Shown in pieces: positions 9,063-16,496 of a stretch of 34,225 nt of DNA; positions within the stretch are counted from its first letter, which is position 1; each line of letters starts with the position of its first letter. Below the pieces are notes generated by a model. The model was given only the letters and a program-made list of their open reading frames with translations, was not told where the DNA came from and searched no databases. Source of the DNA: an uncultured Granulosicoccaceae bacterium (GTDB taxonomy: Bacteria > Pseudomonadota > Gammaproteobacteria > Granulosicoccales > Granulosicoccaceae); contig CALKXD010000039.1 of assembly GCA_938003855.1 (NCBI GenBank), positions 1-34,225 of the forward strand, written 5' to 3'. The translations under genes and the position numbers were made by a program.

Positions 9063-9263
9063 TCGTGTTCTCCTGACTACGGGAGCCCTACAGTGACACA
9101 CTCACTGTCAACCCGTCCAGCCGCAACCGTGTATCACCTTAAGCCAACCGCGATCTGCCACGGCGCAATTCACACCACCATCGCCGCGACGATTTAGATC
9201 TTACAGGGCAGACTGATATACTGATCGTATATAACCTGCGCTTTGCCACCAGTAGAGACAAGC

Positions 9264-9581
9264 ATGCAACCCATTGCGACGACACCCCCTCCGCCTTATT
9301 ACGCAGTCATATTCACCAATCTGCAAACCGATAACACTGAAGGCTATGCCGATATGGCCAACCGCATGGTGGAACTGGCCCAACAACAGCCCGGCTTTCT
9401 GGGGATCGAAAGTGCACGCGAAGGGGTCGGCATTACGGTCTCTTACTGGGCGGACCTCGAGTCGATCAAAGCCTGGAAAAACAATGCCGAGCATCTGCAG
9501 GCACAACGCCTTGGTCACCGTAGATGGTATTCATCGTTCATCACCCGCATTGCACGGGTCGAACGCGAGTACGGAATCTAG
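9264..9581 (+). CDS. Antibiotic biosynthesis monooxygenase (ABM) domain protein
   Basis: A 105-residue single-domain protein with the ABM/dimeric ferredoxin-like pattern. It has a first strand Y-A-V-I-F-T-N, a helix with A-N-R-M-V-E-L-A, then Q-Q-P-G-F-L-G-I-E-S-A-R and the second-half strand V-S-Y-W-A-D-L-E-S-I-K-A-W. The terminal W-Y-S-S-F-I-T-R-I-A-R-V-E fits the stand-alone members, which include haem-degrading and quinone-forming oxygenases as well as uncharacterised stress proteins. The ATG at 9264 is favoured over a TTG 21 bp upstream. The gene is transcribed divergently from the flavin reductase; TATACT- and TATATAA-like boxes lie in the 200-bp gap at about 9218-9235. Confidence 0.8.
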   Translation: MQPIATTPPPPYYAVIFTNLQTDNTEGYADMANRMVELAQQQPGFLGIESAREGVGITVSYWADLESIKAWKNNAEHLQAQRLGHRRWYSSFITRIARVEREYGI

Positions 9582-9660
9582 ACACGGCCCGGCCGGACCG
9601 GTTTAAGGGAAGATAGATCGACGCAGTGTTGCAGTCACTCGCGGTTTTTGATGACTGTTG

Positions 9661-10176
9661 CTACGCCTGTTGCTGCCGCGAGCTCAATTGCCTTGCCGCG
9701 AGCATACAGACAACAAATACGACAGCCCAGGTAATTGCCAGCAGTGCTACGGCGCGCGGCCAGGGTGTGCCCACGTCATAGTCGGTGAGGCGGGTACCGG
9801 TGATATAAGTCAGTGGCCCGGCAATGCCACCAGCAATAAACGCCACTGGTAGTCTGGCCTGAAACCACCGAGTGCTGTGATTCAGTGTGGTGGCAAAAAT
9901 AGCCCACAACGACACCAGCCAGAGCGGTGGCAGAACTGAGTTGTCGGGACTCAGTAACACCTGCGTTGCGATCAGACTGCTGTCCACTGCGACCCCCAGC
10001 ATCGTGATTGCCAGTATCAGTATCAGTTCACGCGGATCATCACTGATAAAATGCTGATGAAAAAAAAGCGCTGCGGTAACCGCGACGACGGCGACAGTGC
10101 TGCCGCCCAGCACACAGACCAACCAGACAACATTAAACAGCACGGCGTTGACTATCACCCTCTGGATTCGGGTCAT
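9661..10176 (-). CDS. DUF2878-like integral membrane protein
   Basis: A 171-residue hydrophobic protein with about five predicted membrane segments. The stretch P-P-L-W-L-V-S-L-W-A-I-F-A-T-T-L-N-H-S (about 83-101) is characteristic of the DUF2878 family as I remember it. Molecular function is unknown. Genes of this family commonly sit with CFA-synthase-like, DUF1365 and amine-oxidase-like genes, as here. It is last in the ChrR-associated minus-strand cluster, 203 bp after the cfa gene. No ECF-type promoter was found directly in front of it, so read-through from the cfa promoter is the simplest assumption. Confidence 0.7.
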   Translation of the reverse strand: MTRIQRVIVNAVLFNVVWLVCVLGGSTVAVVAVTAALFFHQHFISDDPRELILILAITMLGVAVDSSLIATQVLLSPDNSVLPPLWLVSLWAIFATTLNHSTRWFQARLPVAFIAGGIAGPLTYITGTRLTDYDVGTPWPRAVALLAITWAVVFVVCMLAARQLSSRQQQA

Positions 10177-10285
10177 ATGTCACCACCGCATGCGGCTTCA
10201 GGTTTTGGTTGGTTTTTCAGAGTGATCACCTCTTAGCCACCACCTGCATCAAACACAGATGGGACTCAGCCAACTGCCACACAAC

Positions 10286-10319
10286 GCGACACTACCGCAA
10301 ACTGACTGCGGTGTTACGC
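10286..10319 (-). terminator. Imperfect stem-loop after the cfa gene
   Basis: ACCGCA (10294-10299) pairs with TGCGGT (10307-10312) around 7 nt. The pairing extends imperfectly outward (GCGACACT... against ...GTTACGC). It lies 61 bp beyond the cfa stop codon on the minus strand, inside the 203-bp gap before the DUF2878 gene. There is no T-run, so it may attenuate or stabilise the transcript rather than end it. Nothing else is recognisable in this gap. Confidence 0.25.
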
Positions 10320-10379
10320 GACACCGACGGCTTGACATCCGGTACGATGCTGGCAAACGGTTGCTGGCAAAAAGTTGCA

Positions 10380-11750
10380 CTAGTGGCTGGCACGGTAATC
10401 GGGCTTGGCCATGACAACCTGCGATGTACCGATGACCCGTTCGGTAAAACCACCTTCGCAATAGCACAGGTAATACAGCCACATGTTAATAAAGCGATCG
10501 TCAAATCCCTGTGCACGTGCCTGATCTATTTTTTTACAAAAAGCCTCACGCCAAAGCCGCAGGGTTTTAGCGTAGTCCTGCGCCATATCGGAGACGGTTA
10601 GAATACACATATCGGTATCTTTGGCGACATGCTCGGCGATCACACCCATTGATGGCAGACAACCACCGGGAAATATATAGCGCTGTATAAAATCAACAGA
10701 ACGCCGCGCTTGCTCGTAGCGCTGATCAGCAATAGTGATTGCCTGAATTGCCATTAATCCTTGCGGGCTCAACAGACTGCTGCACTTGCTGAAGTAGTCG
10801 GAAAAATACTGATGACCGACGGCCTCGATCATTTCAATGGAGACGAGTTTATCGTACACGCCATCAAGCTCGCGATAGTCTTTCATCAGCACCGTCACCT
10901 GATCACTAAGGTTGGCGTCTGCGACGGCCTTACGGGTGTACTCGTGTTGTTGCGCCGATAGCGTGGTGGTGGTTACCCGGCAGCCGTAGTGCCGGGCGGC
11001 ATGCATCGCCATGCTACCCCAGCCAGTGCCAATTTCAACCAGGTGATCGTCGGGCTTTAGCTGCAGCTTGCGGCAGATCAGATCAAGCTTGGCTATCGAG
11101 GCCTGCTCGAGGGTGATGTCTTTGCCGTCAAACAGCGCCGATGAGTACATCATGGTGGGGTCTAGGAACAGCTCAAAAAAATCATTGCCCAGATCATAGT
11201 GCGCAGAGATATTTTCTTTCGAGCGACTGACGCTGTTGCGGGTAAAGCGTTCAAGCATTCTGAGCGCCAGGCGATTGGATAACGACCGCTCTTTATCCAT
11301 GTTTTTGAGCGCGCTCATGTTGGATACAAAAAATCGCACCACGCTGACGAGGTCTGGCGTGGTCCAGTGCCCATCCATAAAAGCCTCGGCCGCCCCCACC
11401 ACACCGTTGACAGCAATCGCTGTGAAAGCCGATGGACTGACAACCTTGATGTGTGCAACGACCGGCTCACCGGGATTTGAGCCGGGCAGATCAGCAGTCG
11501 CTGCCGGGTGCCCGAACAACTTGCTCTCACCGCTTTCTTCAAGCGTCAGCACTCCCCGCTGCATTTTGCCCAAATGCCGATGCACCAGCACTCTGGCCAT
11601 GCGCTCTGCCGTACTGCCGGAACCAGCCTTCTTTGCGTCGCTGCCAAGCGTTAGCGCTTTTACCCATTTGCCTACCGCCACAGGTAGCCCGGTTTCAGTA
11701 ATTCCGCCCCGTGTCAATGACGTGGAGTCCGGCTCCATTGCATCGCTCAT
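10380..11750 (-). CDS. cfa: Cyclopropane-fatty-acid synthase family SAM methyltransferase
   Basis: This 456-residue protein acts on unsaturated acyl chains of membrane phospholipids using S-adenosylmethionine. Landmarks are H-Y-D-L-G-N-D-F-F-E-L-F-L-D-P (184-198), the SAM motif V-E-I-G-T-G-W-G-S (238-246), S-I-E-M-I-E-A-V-G-H and Y-I-F-P-G-G-C-L-P-S. The bicarbonate-binding cysteine of E. coli Cfa (in Y-S-C) is serine here (S204 in M-Y-S-S-A). This fits the divergent CfaA/UfaM-like branch found next to ChrR more than classic Cfa. Its own TGATCC-N16-CGTA promoter lies 72-99 bp upstream, placing it in the RpoE/ChrR regulon. Whether the product is a cyclopropane or a methylated (furan-precursor) fatty acid cannot be decided from sequence. 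Confidence 0.88.
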   Translation of the reverse strand: MSDAMEPDSTSLTRGGITETGLPVAVGKWVKALTLGSDAKKAGSGSTAERMARVLVHRHLGKMQRGVLTLEESGESKLFGHPAATADLPGSNPGEPVVAHIKVVSPSAFTAIAVNGVVGAAEAFMDGHWTTPDLVSVVRFFVSNMSALKNMDKERSLSNRLALRMLERFTRNSVSRSKENISAHYDLGNDFFELFLDPTMMYSSALFDGKDITLEQASIAKLDLICRKLQLKPDDHLVEIGTGWGSMAMHAARHYGCRVTTTTLSAQQHEYTRKAVADANLSDQVTVLMKDYRELDGVYDKLVSIEMIEAVGHQYFSDYFSKCSSLLSPQGLMAIQAITIADQRYEQARRSVDFIQRYIFPGGCLPSMGVIAEHVAKDTDMCILTVSDMAQDYAKTLRLWREAFCKKIDQARAQGFDDRFINMWLYYLCYCEGGFTERVIGTSQVVMAKPDYRASH

Positions 11751-11821
11751 AGTTTGCTCACACTCCAGCGTCGGCTGCTTGCGCTTATACTTCTGGAAAA
11801 AACGATCATCACCTATAAGCC

Positions 11822-11849
11822 ACTACGTAAAAATAATTGGAATGGATCA
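11822..11849 (-). promoter_or_regulatory. ECF11 (RpoE/ChrR-type) promoter of cfa
   Basis: On the minus strand TGATCC (11849-11844) is followed after exactly 16 bp by CGTAGT (11827-11822). The hexamers and spacing match two other sites in front of rpoE and the SnoaL-led operon. Transcription would start near 11815, giving a leader of about 65 nt before the cfa ATG at 11750. The adjoining end of the DUF1365 gene (11965-12005) can fold into nested short hairpins that might separate the two transcripts. Confidence 0.72.
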
Positions 11850-11975
11850 AACTGCATACTCCTGTACCCGGAATTCGATTTTTTGAACGACACTGAGGCC
11901 GAAACTCTACCCGTGCCGAACCCGTTACGCAAACGGTCCTGTAACCTGCGAAAGCTGTTTTGCCGTACCTGTGGC

Positions 11976-12908
11976 TCACGGTTGAGCCCGCTTCGGGTGA
12001 GGTACAAACGGGAGACCCTTCAAAGACAATTTCACCGCCTGCCAATAAATACCGGCCGCCACTTTCAGCGTCATCACCGGGTAGCGCAACAGCACCCGGT
12101 TTAGCGTCGCAGCGCTGATTTCTATCCGCTGGAAGTTGACTCCGGCGTCAAATGTTTTTTCGGCCAGTGCCGCAGTTGCACCACGGTTACCAGCCTCCGT
12201 GGAAAGCGATTCACCAACCCGCCCGGTTTTTTCAACTGAGTCAACGTCACCTTGCTGATCGGTATCTCTATTACCCTCAGCGACGGCAATATTGCTGAGG
12301 GAATAGCGCAATGTTGCGCCGGGTGCCTGACCTCGCCAACGGTACATCATATCCATTGGCATAAACGGCGAGACATGCATGCGTTTAGTAAAATCGATTG
12401 CCTGATCCGTTTGATGTTCACGCAAGTCAAGGACATAACAGGTGCGTTCTCCCCACGGAGTATTGGTTACCTCAAGCAATAATGCCTGCAGCGCTTTACC
12501 GTCGGCGGCAAAGCAGTAGTAACAGCTGATCGGGTTGATACTGTGCCCGAAGTAGCGCAGATTAGTCAGCAGCCGCACCGGCCCCTGAGGATAGAAGTCA
12601 AGCCTATCGGCTACCGCAGCGCGGACAGCACACTCTATATCGTGCGCACCGCACCGTGAGGCGCGACTGCGGCTATCGATAGAATCCGTGCGGGGTAATG
12701 ACCCGTCAGCCGCCGTATATTTGAAAAAATCATCGCGACAAAAACGCGCTGGTGCGAGTCTGCGTTCAGACCACAAGGGGCTCAGCGACATGACGTCGTC
12801 GACTTCATCCAGATCAAGGTACATCATAAACACGTTATACGAAAACTTGTGAACACGCGGTGAATGGCGCGTGTGCCACACAGCCCCTTGATAGATCGCG
12901 CTATGCAC
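11976..12908 (-). CDS. DUF1365 family protein
   Basis: A 310-residue DUF1365 protein of unknown biochemical role. The family pattern is plain: H-S-A-I-Y-Q-G-A-V-W-H near the start, H-K-F-S-Y-N-V-F-M-M-Y-L-D-L-D-E, F-Y-P-Q-G-P-V-R-L-L-T-N-L-R-Y-F-G-H, N-P-I-S-C-Y-Y-C, and F-M-P-M-D-M-M-Y-R-W. A polar insert of about 40 residues, rich in D, E, G and T, interrupts the region after Y-S-L-S-N-I. The frame is open to 12971, but the GTG at 12908 gives the family N-terminus and overlaps the stop of the upstream FAD gene by 8 bp. DUF1365 genes are regular companions of the amine-oxidase-like and Cfa-like genes in ChrR regulons, suggesting a step in fatty-acid modification. Confidence 0.85.
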   Translation of the reverse strand: MHSAIYQGAVWHTRHSPRVHKFSYNVFMMYLDLDEVDDVMSLSPLWSERRLAPARFCRDDFFKYTAADGSLPRTDSIDSRSRASRCGAHDIECAVRAAVADRLDFYPQGPVRLLTNLRYFGHSINPISCYYCFAADGKALQALLLEVTNTPWGERTCYVLDLREHQTDQAIDFTKRMHVSPFMPMDMMYRWRGQAPGATLRYSLSNIAVAEGNRDTDQQGDVDSVEKTGRVGESLSTEAGNRGATAALAEKTFDAGVNFQRIEISAATLNRVLLRYPVMTLKVAAGIYWQAVKLSLKGLPFVPHPKRAQP

Positions 12909-14217
12909 TGTTGACAACTTCAGCCGTGGTTGACCCTGTAATACCCGCCGTTTGATTGATCGCATTGACAACGTTCAGCGCACTTGCCACACCGTCTTCA
13001 TGAAACCCGTTTCCCCAGTAGGCACCACAGAACCAGGTGCGCCCGACACCCGACAGCTCCTGCCAGCGTGCTTGCGCCGCGATACCCGGCAGGGTAAAAA
13101 CCGGGTGGCTGTAGGTGTATCTGCCGAGGATTCTGGCAGGATCAATGTTGCCGGTCTGATTGAGACTTACGCAATAGGTAGTACGGGATTCAAGCCCCTG
13201 TAGAATATTCATGTTATAGGTCAGACGGGCCAGACCATCATGACTGCCGGGTTGCCGGCCTTGTATGCGATAGTTCCAGCTCGACCAGGCAAGTCTGCGC
13301 TGCGGCAGCAGTGACTCATCGGTGTGCAGCACAACGTCATTTTCCTGGTAGCTAATGGCACCGAGGATGTCGACCTCCAGCGCGGTCGGTTTTGCCAGTA
13401 GTTGCAGTGCCTGATCGCTGTGAGTTGCCACCACCAGTGCATCAAAGGATTCGGTAACCGGGTCTGCACCATTACGACGATACACCAGAGTGACATTGTC
13501 ATCGGTGCGGTCAATACTCTGTATTGACACACCGGTTTGAATGGCGTCTGCAAAGCGCGCCGTGAGTGGCGTCAGATACGCGGCGCTGCCACCGACAATT
13601 GTGCGCCACTGCGGCCGGTTTTTAACCGACAACAAGCCATGGTTTTTGAAAAAACGCACAAAAAACAGCAGTGGGAAGTCAAGCATTTCGGCATCGCCTG
13701 ACGACCAGATCGCAGCCCCCATCGGCACCAGGTATTTATCGATAAATCGCTGACTGTACTTATGCTGTGTAAGATACTCACCGAGAGTGGCCTGTGCTGA
13801 TATCGTGTTGTTGTCGAGATCTTTTATTGCCTCTTTATTAAAGCGCAGTATCTCCAGTAGCATGCGCCAGTGCGCTGGCCGCAGTAGATTCATCCGGTCC
13901 GCAAACAGCGTCGACAAATTGCTGCCGGCGTATTCGATGCCGCTCAATTCACAACTGACGCTGAAACTCATTTCCGTGGGGCGGGTTTCAACGTCGATTT
14001 CTTCCAGCAGAGAGATAAACTTCGGGTAGGTCCAATCGTTGTAAACAATAAAACCGGTATCCACGGCTTGCCGCTCACCGGCATGTGTCACATCAATTGT
14101 GGCGGTATGACCGCCAATGCGATCAGCGCTCTCCAGCACGGTCACCGAGTGATGCTTACTCAGATAATACGCGGCCGTCAGGCCCGAAATACCTGATCCG
14201 ATAATGGCAATATTCAT
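12901..14217 (-). CDS. FAD-dependent amine-oxidase-like protein
   Basis: A 438-residue NAD(P)/FAD-binding oxidoreductase related to the amine oxidase and phytoene desaturase fold. The dinucleotide-binding motif G-S-G-I-S-G-L-T-A-A-Y (7-17) starts right after the N-terminus, followed by the ribose-binding E and R-I-G-G-H-T. The C-terminal F-C-G-A-Y-W-G-N-G-F-H-E-D-G-V is the typical FAD-contacting end for this subgroup. The frame extends to a GTG at 14238, five bases after the SDR stop; the ATG at 14217 gives the normal N-terminus and is preferred, though neither has a strong ribosome site. It lies between the SDR and DUF1365 genes in one operon. Its homologues in ChrR regulons have been proposed to act on membrane fatty acids, for example as desaturases. 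Confidence 0.85.
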   Translation of the reverse strand: MNIAIIGSGISGLTAAYYLSKHHSVTVLESADRIGGHTATIDVTHAGERQAVDTGFIVYNDWTYPKFISLLEEIDVETRPTEMSFSVSCELSGIEYAGSNLSTLFADRMNLLRPAHWRMLLEILRFNKEAIKDLDNNTISAQATLGEYLTQHKYSQRFIDKYLVPMGAAIWSSGDAEMLDFPLLFFVRFFKNHGLLSVKNRPQWRTIVGGSAAYLTPLTARFADAIQTGVSIQSIDRTDDNVTLVYRRNGADPVTESFDALVVATHSDQALQLLAKPTALEVDILGAISYQENDVVLHTDESLLPQRRLAWSSWNYRIQGRQPGSHDGLARLTYNMNILQGLESRTTYCVSLNQTGNIDPARILGRYTYSHPVFTLPGIAAQARWQELSGVGRTWFCGAYWGNGFHEDGVASALNVVNAINQTAGITGSTTAEVVNSA

Positions 14218-14243
14218 AGCGTTATATTTTTTTGTCACTGACT

Positions 14244-15038
14244 TCAGGTGGAGGACTCATTACGCGCAAGGCGCGGCCCGATAACCCGGTACCAGAGCGA
14301 CGGGAACAACGCGGCAAGTTTCAGAGAAAACCATAATTTAAACGGAAAATTAACAGTGCGCTTTCTTTTGCTGACTCCGGCAATAATGCAGTCTGCCGCC
14401 TGATCACCCTGCATCAAAAACGGCATAGGAAAATCGTTACTGTCGGTCATTGGTGTTTCAACAAAACCCGGATTAACGACCGTCACATCAATTTTTTGAT
14501 CAGTGAGATCGAGCCGCAGTGCATCAAGCATATAGATGGCGGCAGCCTTCGATGACCCATAGGCCTCTGCACGCGGCAGCCCGACCACCGCAGACATACT
14601 TGCCACGCCGACAATCTGCGGGGCATTACCTGAGCGCTTCAATAGTGGCAGTGCCCCCTGAATGGCGTTAACCATACCAAAGACGTTTACTTCGTACACC
14701 CGCCTGAATAAATCTGTTTTCATATCGGCGTTGTCAATGTATTCACAACGACCCGCACAATAGATCAGCATATCGAGTCCGCCAAGTGCTGTTTCAACAG
14801 AACTTAACACCGATGCCATTTGCTGATCATCGGTGACATCGCAGGCAACCGGAAACAACTTGCCTGCCCCCCCCGATGAAGCCGCCTCTAACGCCACTGC
14901 GTCCAGACCAACGACATTACGGCCGCTGATTGCCACCTGATTGCCAGCGGCGGCAAGTTTCAGCGCCAGTGACTTGCCGATACCCGACCCGGCACCAATT
15001 AACCAGATGCGTTTGCGGCGTATCATAGGGGACAGCAT
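14244..15038 (-). CDS. Short-chain dehydrogenase/reductase
   Basis: A 264-residue classical SDR that oxidises or reduces a hydroxyl or keto group with NAD(P). The cofactor motif G-A-G-S-G-I-G is at 15-21, and a modified N-A-G-like Y-C-A-G at 93-96. The catalytic S147, Y160 and K164 appear in S-M-S and Y-G-S-S-K, and P-G-F-V-E-T-P-M follows. The C-terminal 50 residues (K-R-K-R-T-V-N-F-P onward) are basic and hydrophobic, suggesting membrane association, as in many lipid-acting SDRs. It follows the SnoaL-like gene by 52 bp and precedes the FAD gene by a few bases. The substrate is unknown; the context suggests a lipid. Confidence 0.88.
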   Translation of the reverse strand: MLSPMIRRKRIWLIGAGSGIGKSLALKLAAAGNQVAISGRNVVGLDAVALEAASSGGAGKLFPVACDVTDDQQMASVLSSVETALGGLDMLIYCAGRCEYIDNADMKTDLFRRVYEVNVFGMVNAIQGALPLLKRSGNAPQIVGVASMSAVVGLPRAEAYGSSKAAAIYMLDALRLDLTDQKIDVTVVNPGFVETPMTDSNDFPMPFLMQGDQAADCIIAGVSKRKRTVNFPFKLWFSLKLAALFPSLWYRVIGPRLARNESST

Positions 15039-15090
15039 CTATTGCATGGGTTCGATACAGCTGCACTGCCAAGTGTCTTTTTCACGAGCG

Positions 15091-15516
15091 TTAATTTCCT
15101 AAGCGGTTTTTCAGATACAGCACACAAGGCCCGAGCACCGGGATATTTTCGTATAGTAGTGAGCCCACATCGAAGTAGTCTTCGTGTCTCACAATCAACT
15201 CATTAAATTGCACGAAGGTCGCCCCTCTGACGACAATCTCCCGACCTCCGGCAAGACGCTTGTGCTGCAGTCTCATGTCCCACCTGATACTGGCCTGCTG
15301 ATCCGCGACAATCTCGTCAAGATAGGTAAAACCGCAACTGATAACATTTTTGTACATGCTGTCAAAATAGCCGGCCAGCTCTTCGATCCCGTCCATGCGA
15401 TGCATTGGATCAACGAAAACAATATCCGGGGAGTACACCGCACGTAACGCGTCGGGGGTCACCACCGTCGCGTCACGGTACATGTGCTTGAACGTTTCGA
15501 TAATCTCTGTTGCCAC
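15091..15516 (-). CDS. SnoaL/NTF2-like protein, first gene of the ChrR-associated operon
   Basis: A 141-residue small alpha-beta barrel protein with the NTF2-like pattern: helix I-I-E-T-F-K-H-M-Y, then A-V-Y-S-P-D-I-V-F-V-D-P-M-H-R-M-D-G-I and a C-terminal V-R-H-E-D-Y-F-D segment. Members are enzymes (isomerases, cyclases) or ligand-binding proteins; no specific activity can be assigned. The frame is open to an ATG at 15588 whose ribosome site is badly spaced. The GTG at 15516 follows AAGGTGG at a normal distance and gives the usual family length. The gene is transcribed from a TGATCC-N16-CGTATG promoter about 180 bp upstream, leaving a leader of roughly 177 nt. Confidence 0.8.
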   Translation of the reverse strand: MATEIIETFKHMYRDATVVTPDALRAVYSPDIVFVDPMHRMDGIEELAGYFDSMYKNVISCGFTYLDEIVADQQASIRWDMRLQHKRLAGGREIVVRGATFVQFNELIVRHEDYFDVGSLLYENIPVLGPCVLYLKNRLGN

Positions 15517-15699
15517 TATGCCACCTTTATTGTGTGCCTGATTCTCGTGATTGCCACGGAGACTGTTGTATTTATGTGCCGACCTCATCTTCCGGACTGC
15601 CCCCGGCGCGTGGCCTCACTGCACGGGTCCGGGCAGTACCCCGAGCCGCTTGCGGATACTGGCGATGGGGAGCAATCTGCTGCGCTTTCACAACAACAC

Positions 15700-15727
15700 C
15701 ATACGCAACGAGTCGGTATCCGGATCA
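15700..15727 (-). promoter_or_regulatory. ECF11 (RpoE/ChrR-type) promoter of the SnoaL-SDR-FAD-DUF1365 operon
   Basis: The minus strand carries TGATCC (15727-15722), a 16-bp spacer and CGTATG (15705-15700). This matches, as I remember it, the published consensus for promoters of the RpoE-ChrR family. It points away from rpoE toward the SnoaL-like gene. Its -35 lies back to back with that of the rpoE promoter, 28 bp away. Confidence 0.8.
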
Positions 15728-15755
15728 CATCGCAAGGCACAGGCATTCCCGGGAG

Positions 15756-15783
15756 TGATCCAACCCGGCAAACGCCTCGTACT
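15756..15783 (+). promoter_or_regulatory. ECF11-type autoregulatory promoter of rpoE-chrR
   Basis: TGATCC (15756-15761), a 16-bp spacer and CGTACT (15778-15783) on the plus strand, about 135 bp upstream of the rpoE ATG. The -10 element deviates from CGTATG at one base. Transcription would begin near 15790, giving a leader of about 128 nt. The site indicates that the sigma factor drives its own operon. Confidence 0.72.
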
Positions 15784-15917
15784 ACAAGTAGTCTCCAACA
15801 GAGAAGACGGTGATACCATTGATGGTTGCAACCCCTATTCAACTTACGAGTGCCGGCATCACGCGTGGCCGCAGCGCTACTGTGCTCCCACTAACGCGCC
15901 GGACGGGCAAGGCCTCA

Positions 15918-16496
15918 ATGCCAGAGAAACAACAAGCGGTGAAAGACGAATGGGCCCCACTGCTGGCTAAAGTCGCGGAAAATCAGGATCGTCAGGCTTT
16001 TACCCGTCTGTTCGCGCACTTCGGACCGAAAATAAAAGCGTACGGCATGTCTTTAAACAGCATGTATACCTCGGTCGAGATGGCCGATGAGCTGGTTCAG
16101 GAGGTGATGATAAAGGTCTGGGAGAAAGCCCGCTACTTCAAGCCTGAGAAAGCCAGTGCCAGCACCTGGATCTTTGCCATAGCCCGCAACTGCCGGATAG
16201 ACTACCTGCGCAAAATGAAGCGCATCGACAGTCCGTTGCGGGTCGAAGATTTATGGCCCGTGTCCGAAGAACCGGATCCGATCACCACCCTTAATCAATC
16301 CCGAAACGAGCAGAGTATCCAATCGGTGGTCAACACGCTACCGAGAGAACAGGCATCGATCCTGAGAGCAATTTACGTCGAAGGCAAAACGCACTCGGAG
16401 GTGGCCAGCCAGAACAACCTGCCACTCGGCACGGTAAAGTCCAGGGTCAGACTGGCCATAGAAAAGCTTCGCACAGGGCTGCCAAACCATGAATAA
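15918..16496 (+). CDS. rpoE: ECF sigma factor RpoE of the ChrR-controlled (ECF11) type
   Basis: A 192-residue extracytoplasmic-function sigma factor. Sigma region 2 spans about 27-100, with M-A-D-E-L-V-Q-E-V-M-I-K-V-W-E-K and T-W-I-F-A-I-A-R-N. Region 4 spans about 135-188 and has the helix-turn-helix L-P-L-G-T-V-K-S-R-V-R-L-A. The start at 15918 is preceded by AAGG and fits the family N-terminus (E-W-A-P-L-L-A-K-V-A-E); earlier in-frame starts at 15810 and 15822 add sequence unlike the family. The stop overlaps the chrR ATG by 8 bp, the usual sigma/anti-sigma coupling. Group members respond to singlet oxygen and recognise TGATCC-type -35 elements, three of which lie in this cluster. Confidence 0.93.
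   Translation: MPEKQQAVKDEWAPLLAKVAENQDRQAFTRLFAHFGPKIKAYGMSLNSMYTSVEMADELVQEVMIKVWEKARYFKPEKASASTWIFAIARNCRIDYLRKMKRIDSPLRVEDLWPVSEEPDPITTLNQSRNEQSIQSVVNTLPREQASILRAIYVEGKTHSEVASQNNLPLGTVKSRVRLAIEKLRTGLPNHE

Noticed and set aside
11236-11886. 216-codon plus-strand frame
   Set aside because: It is antisense to cfa, serine-rich and low in complexity, and it crosses the cfa promoter.
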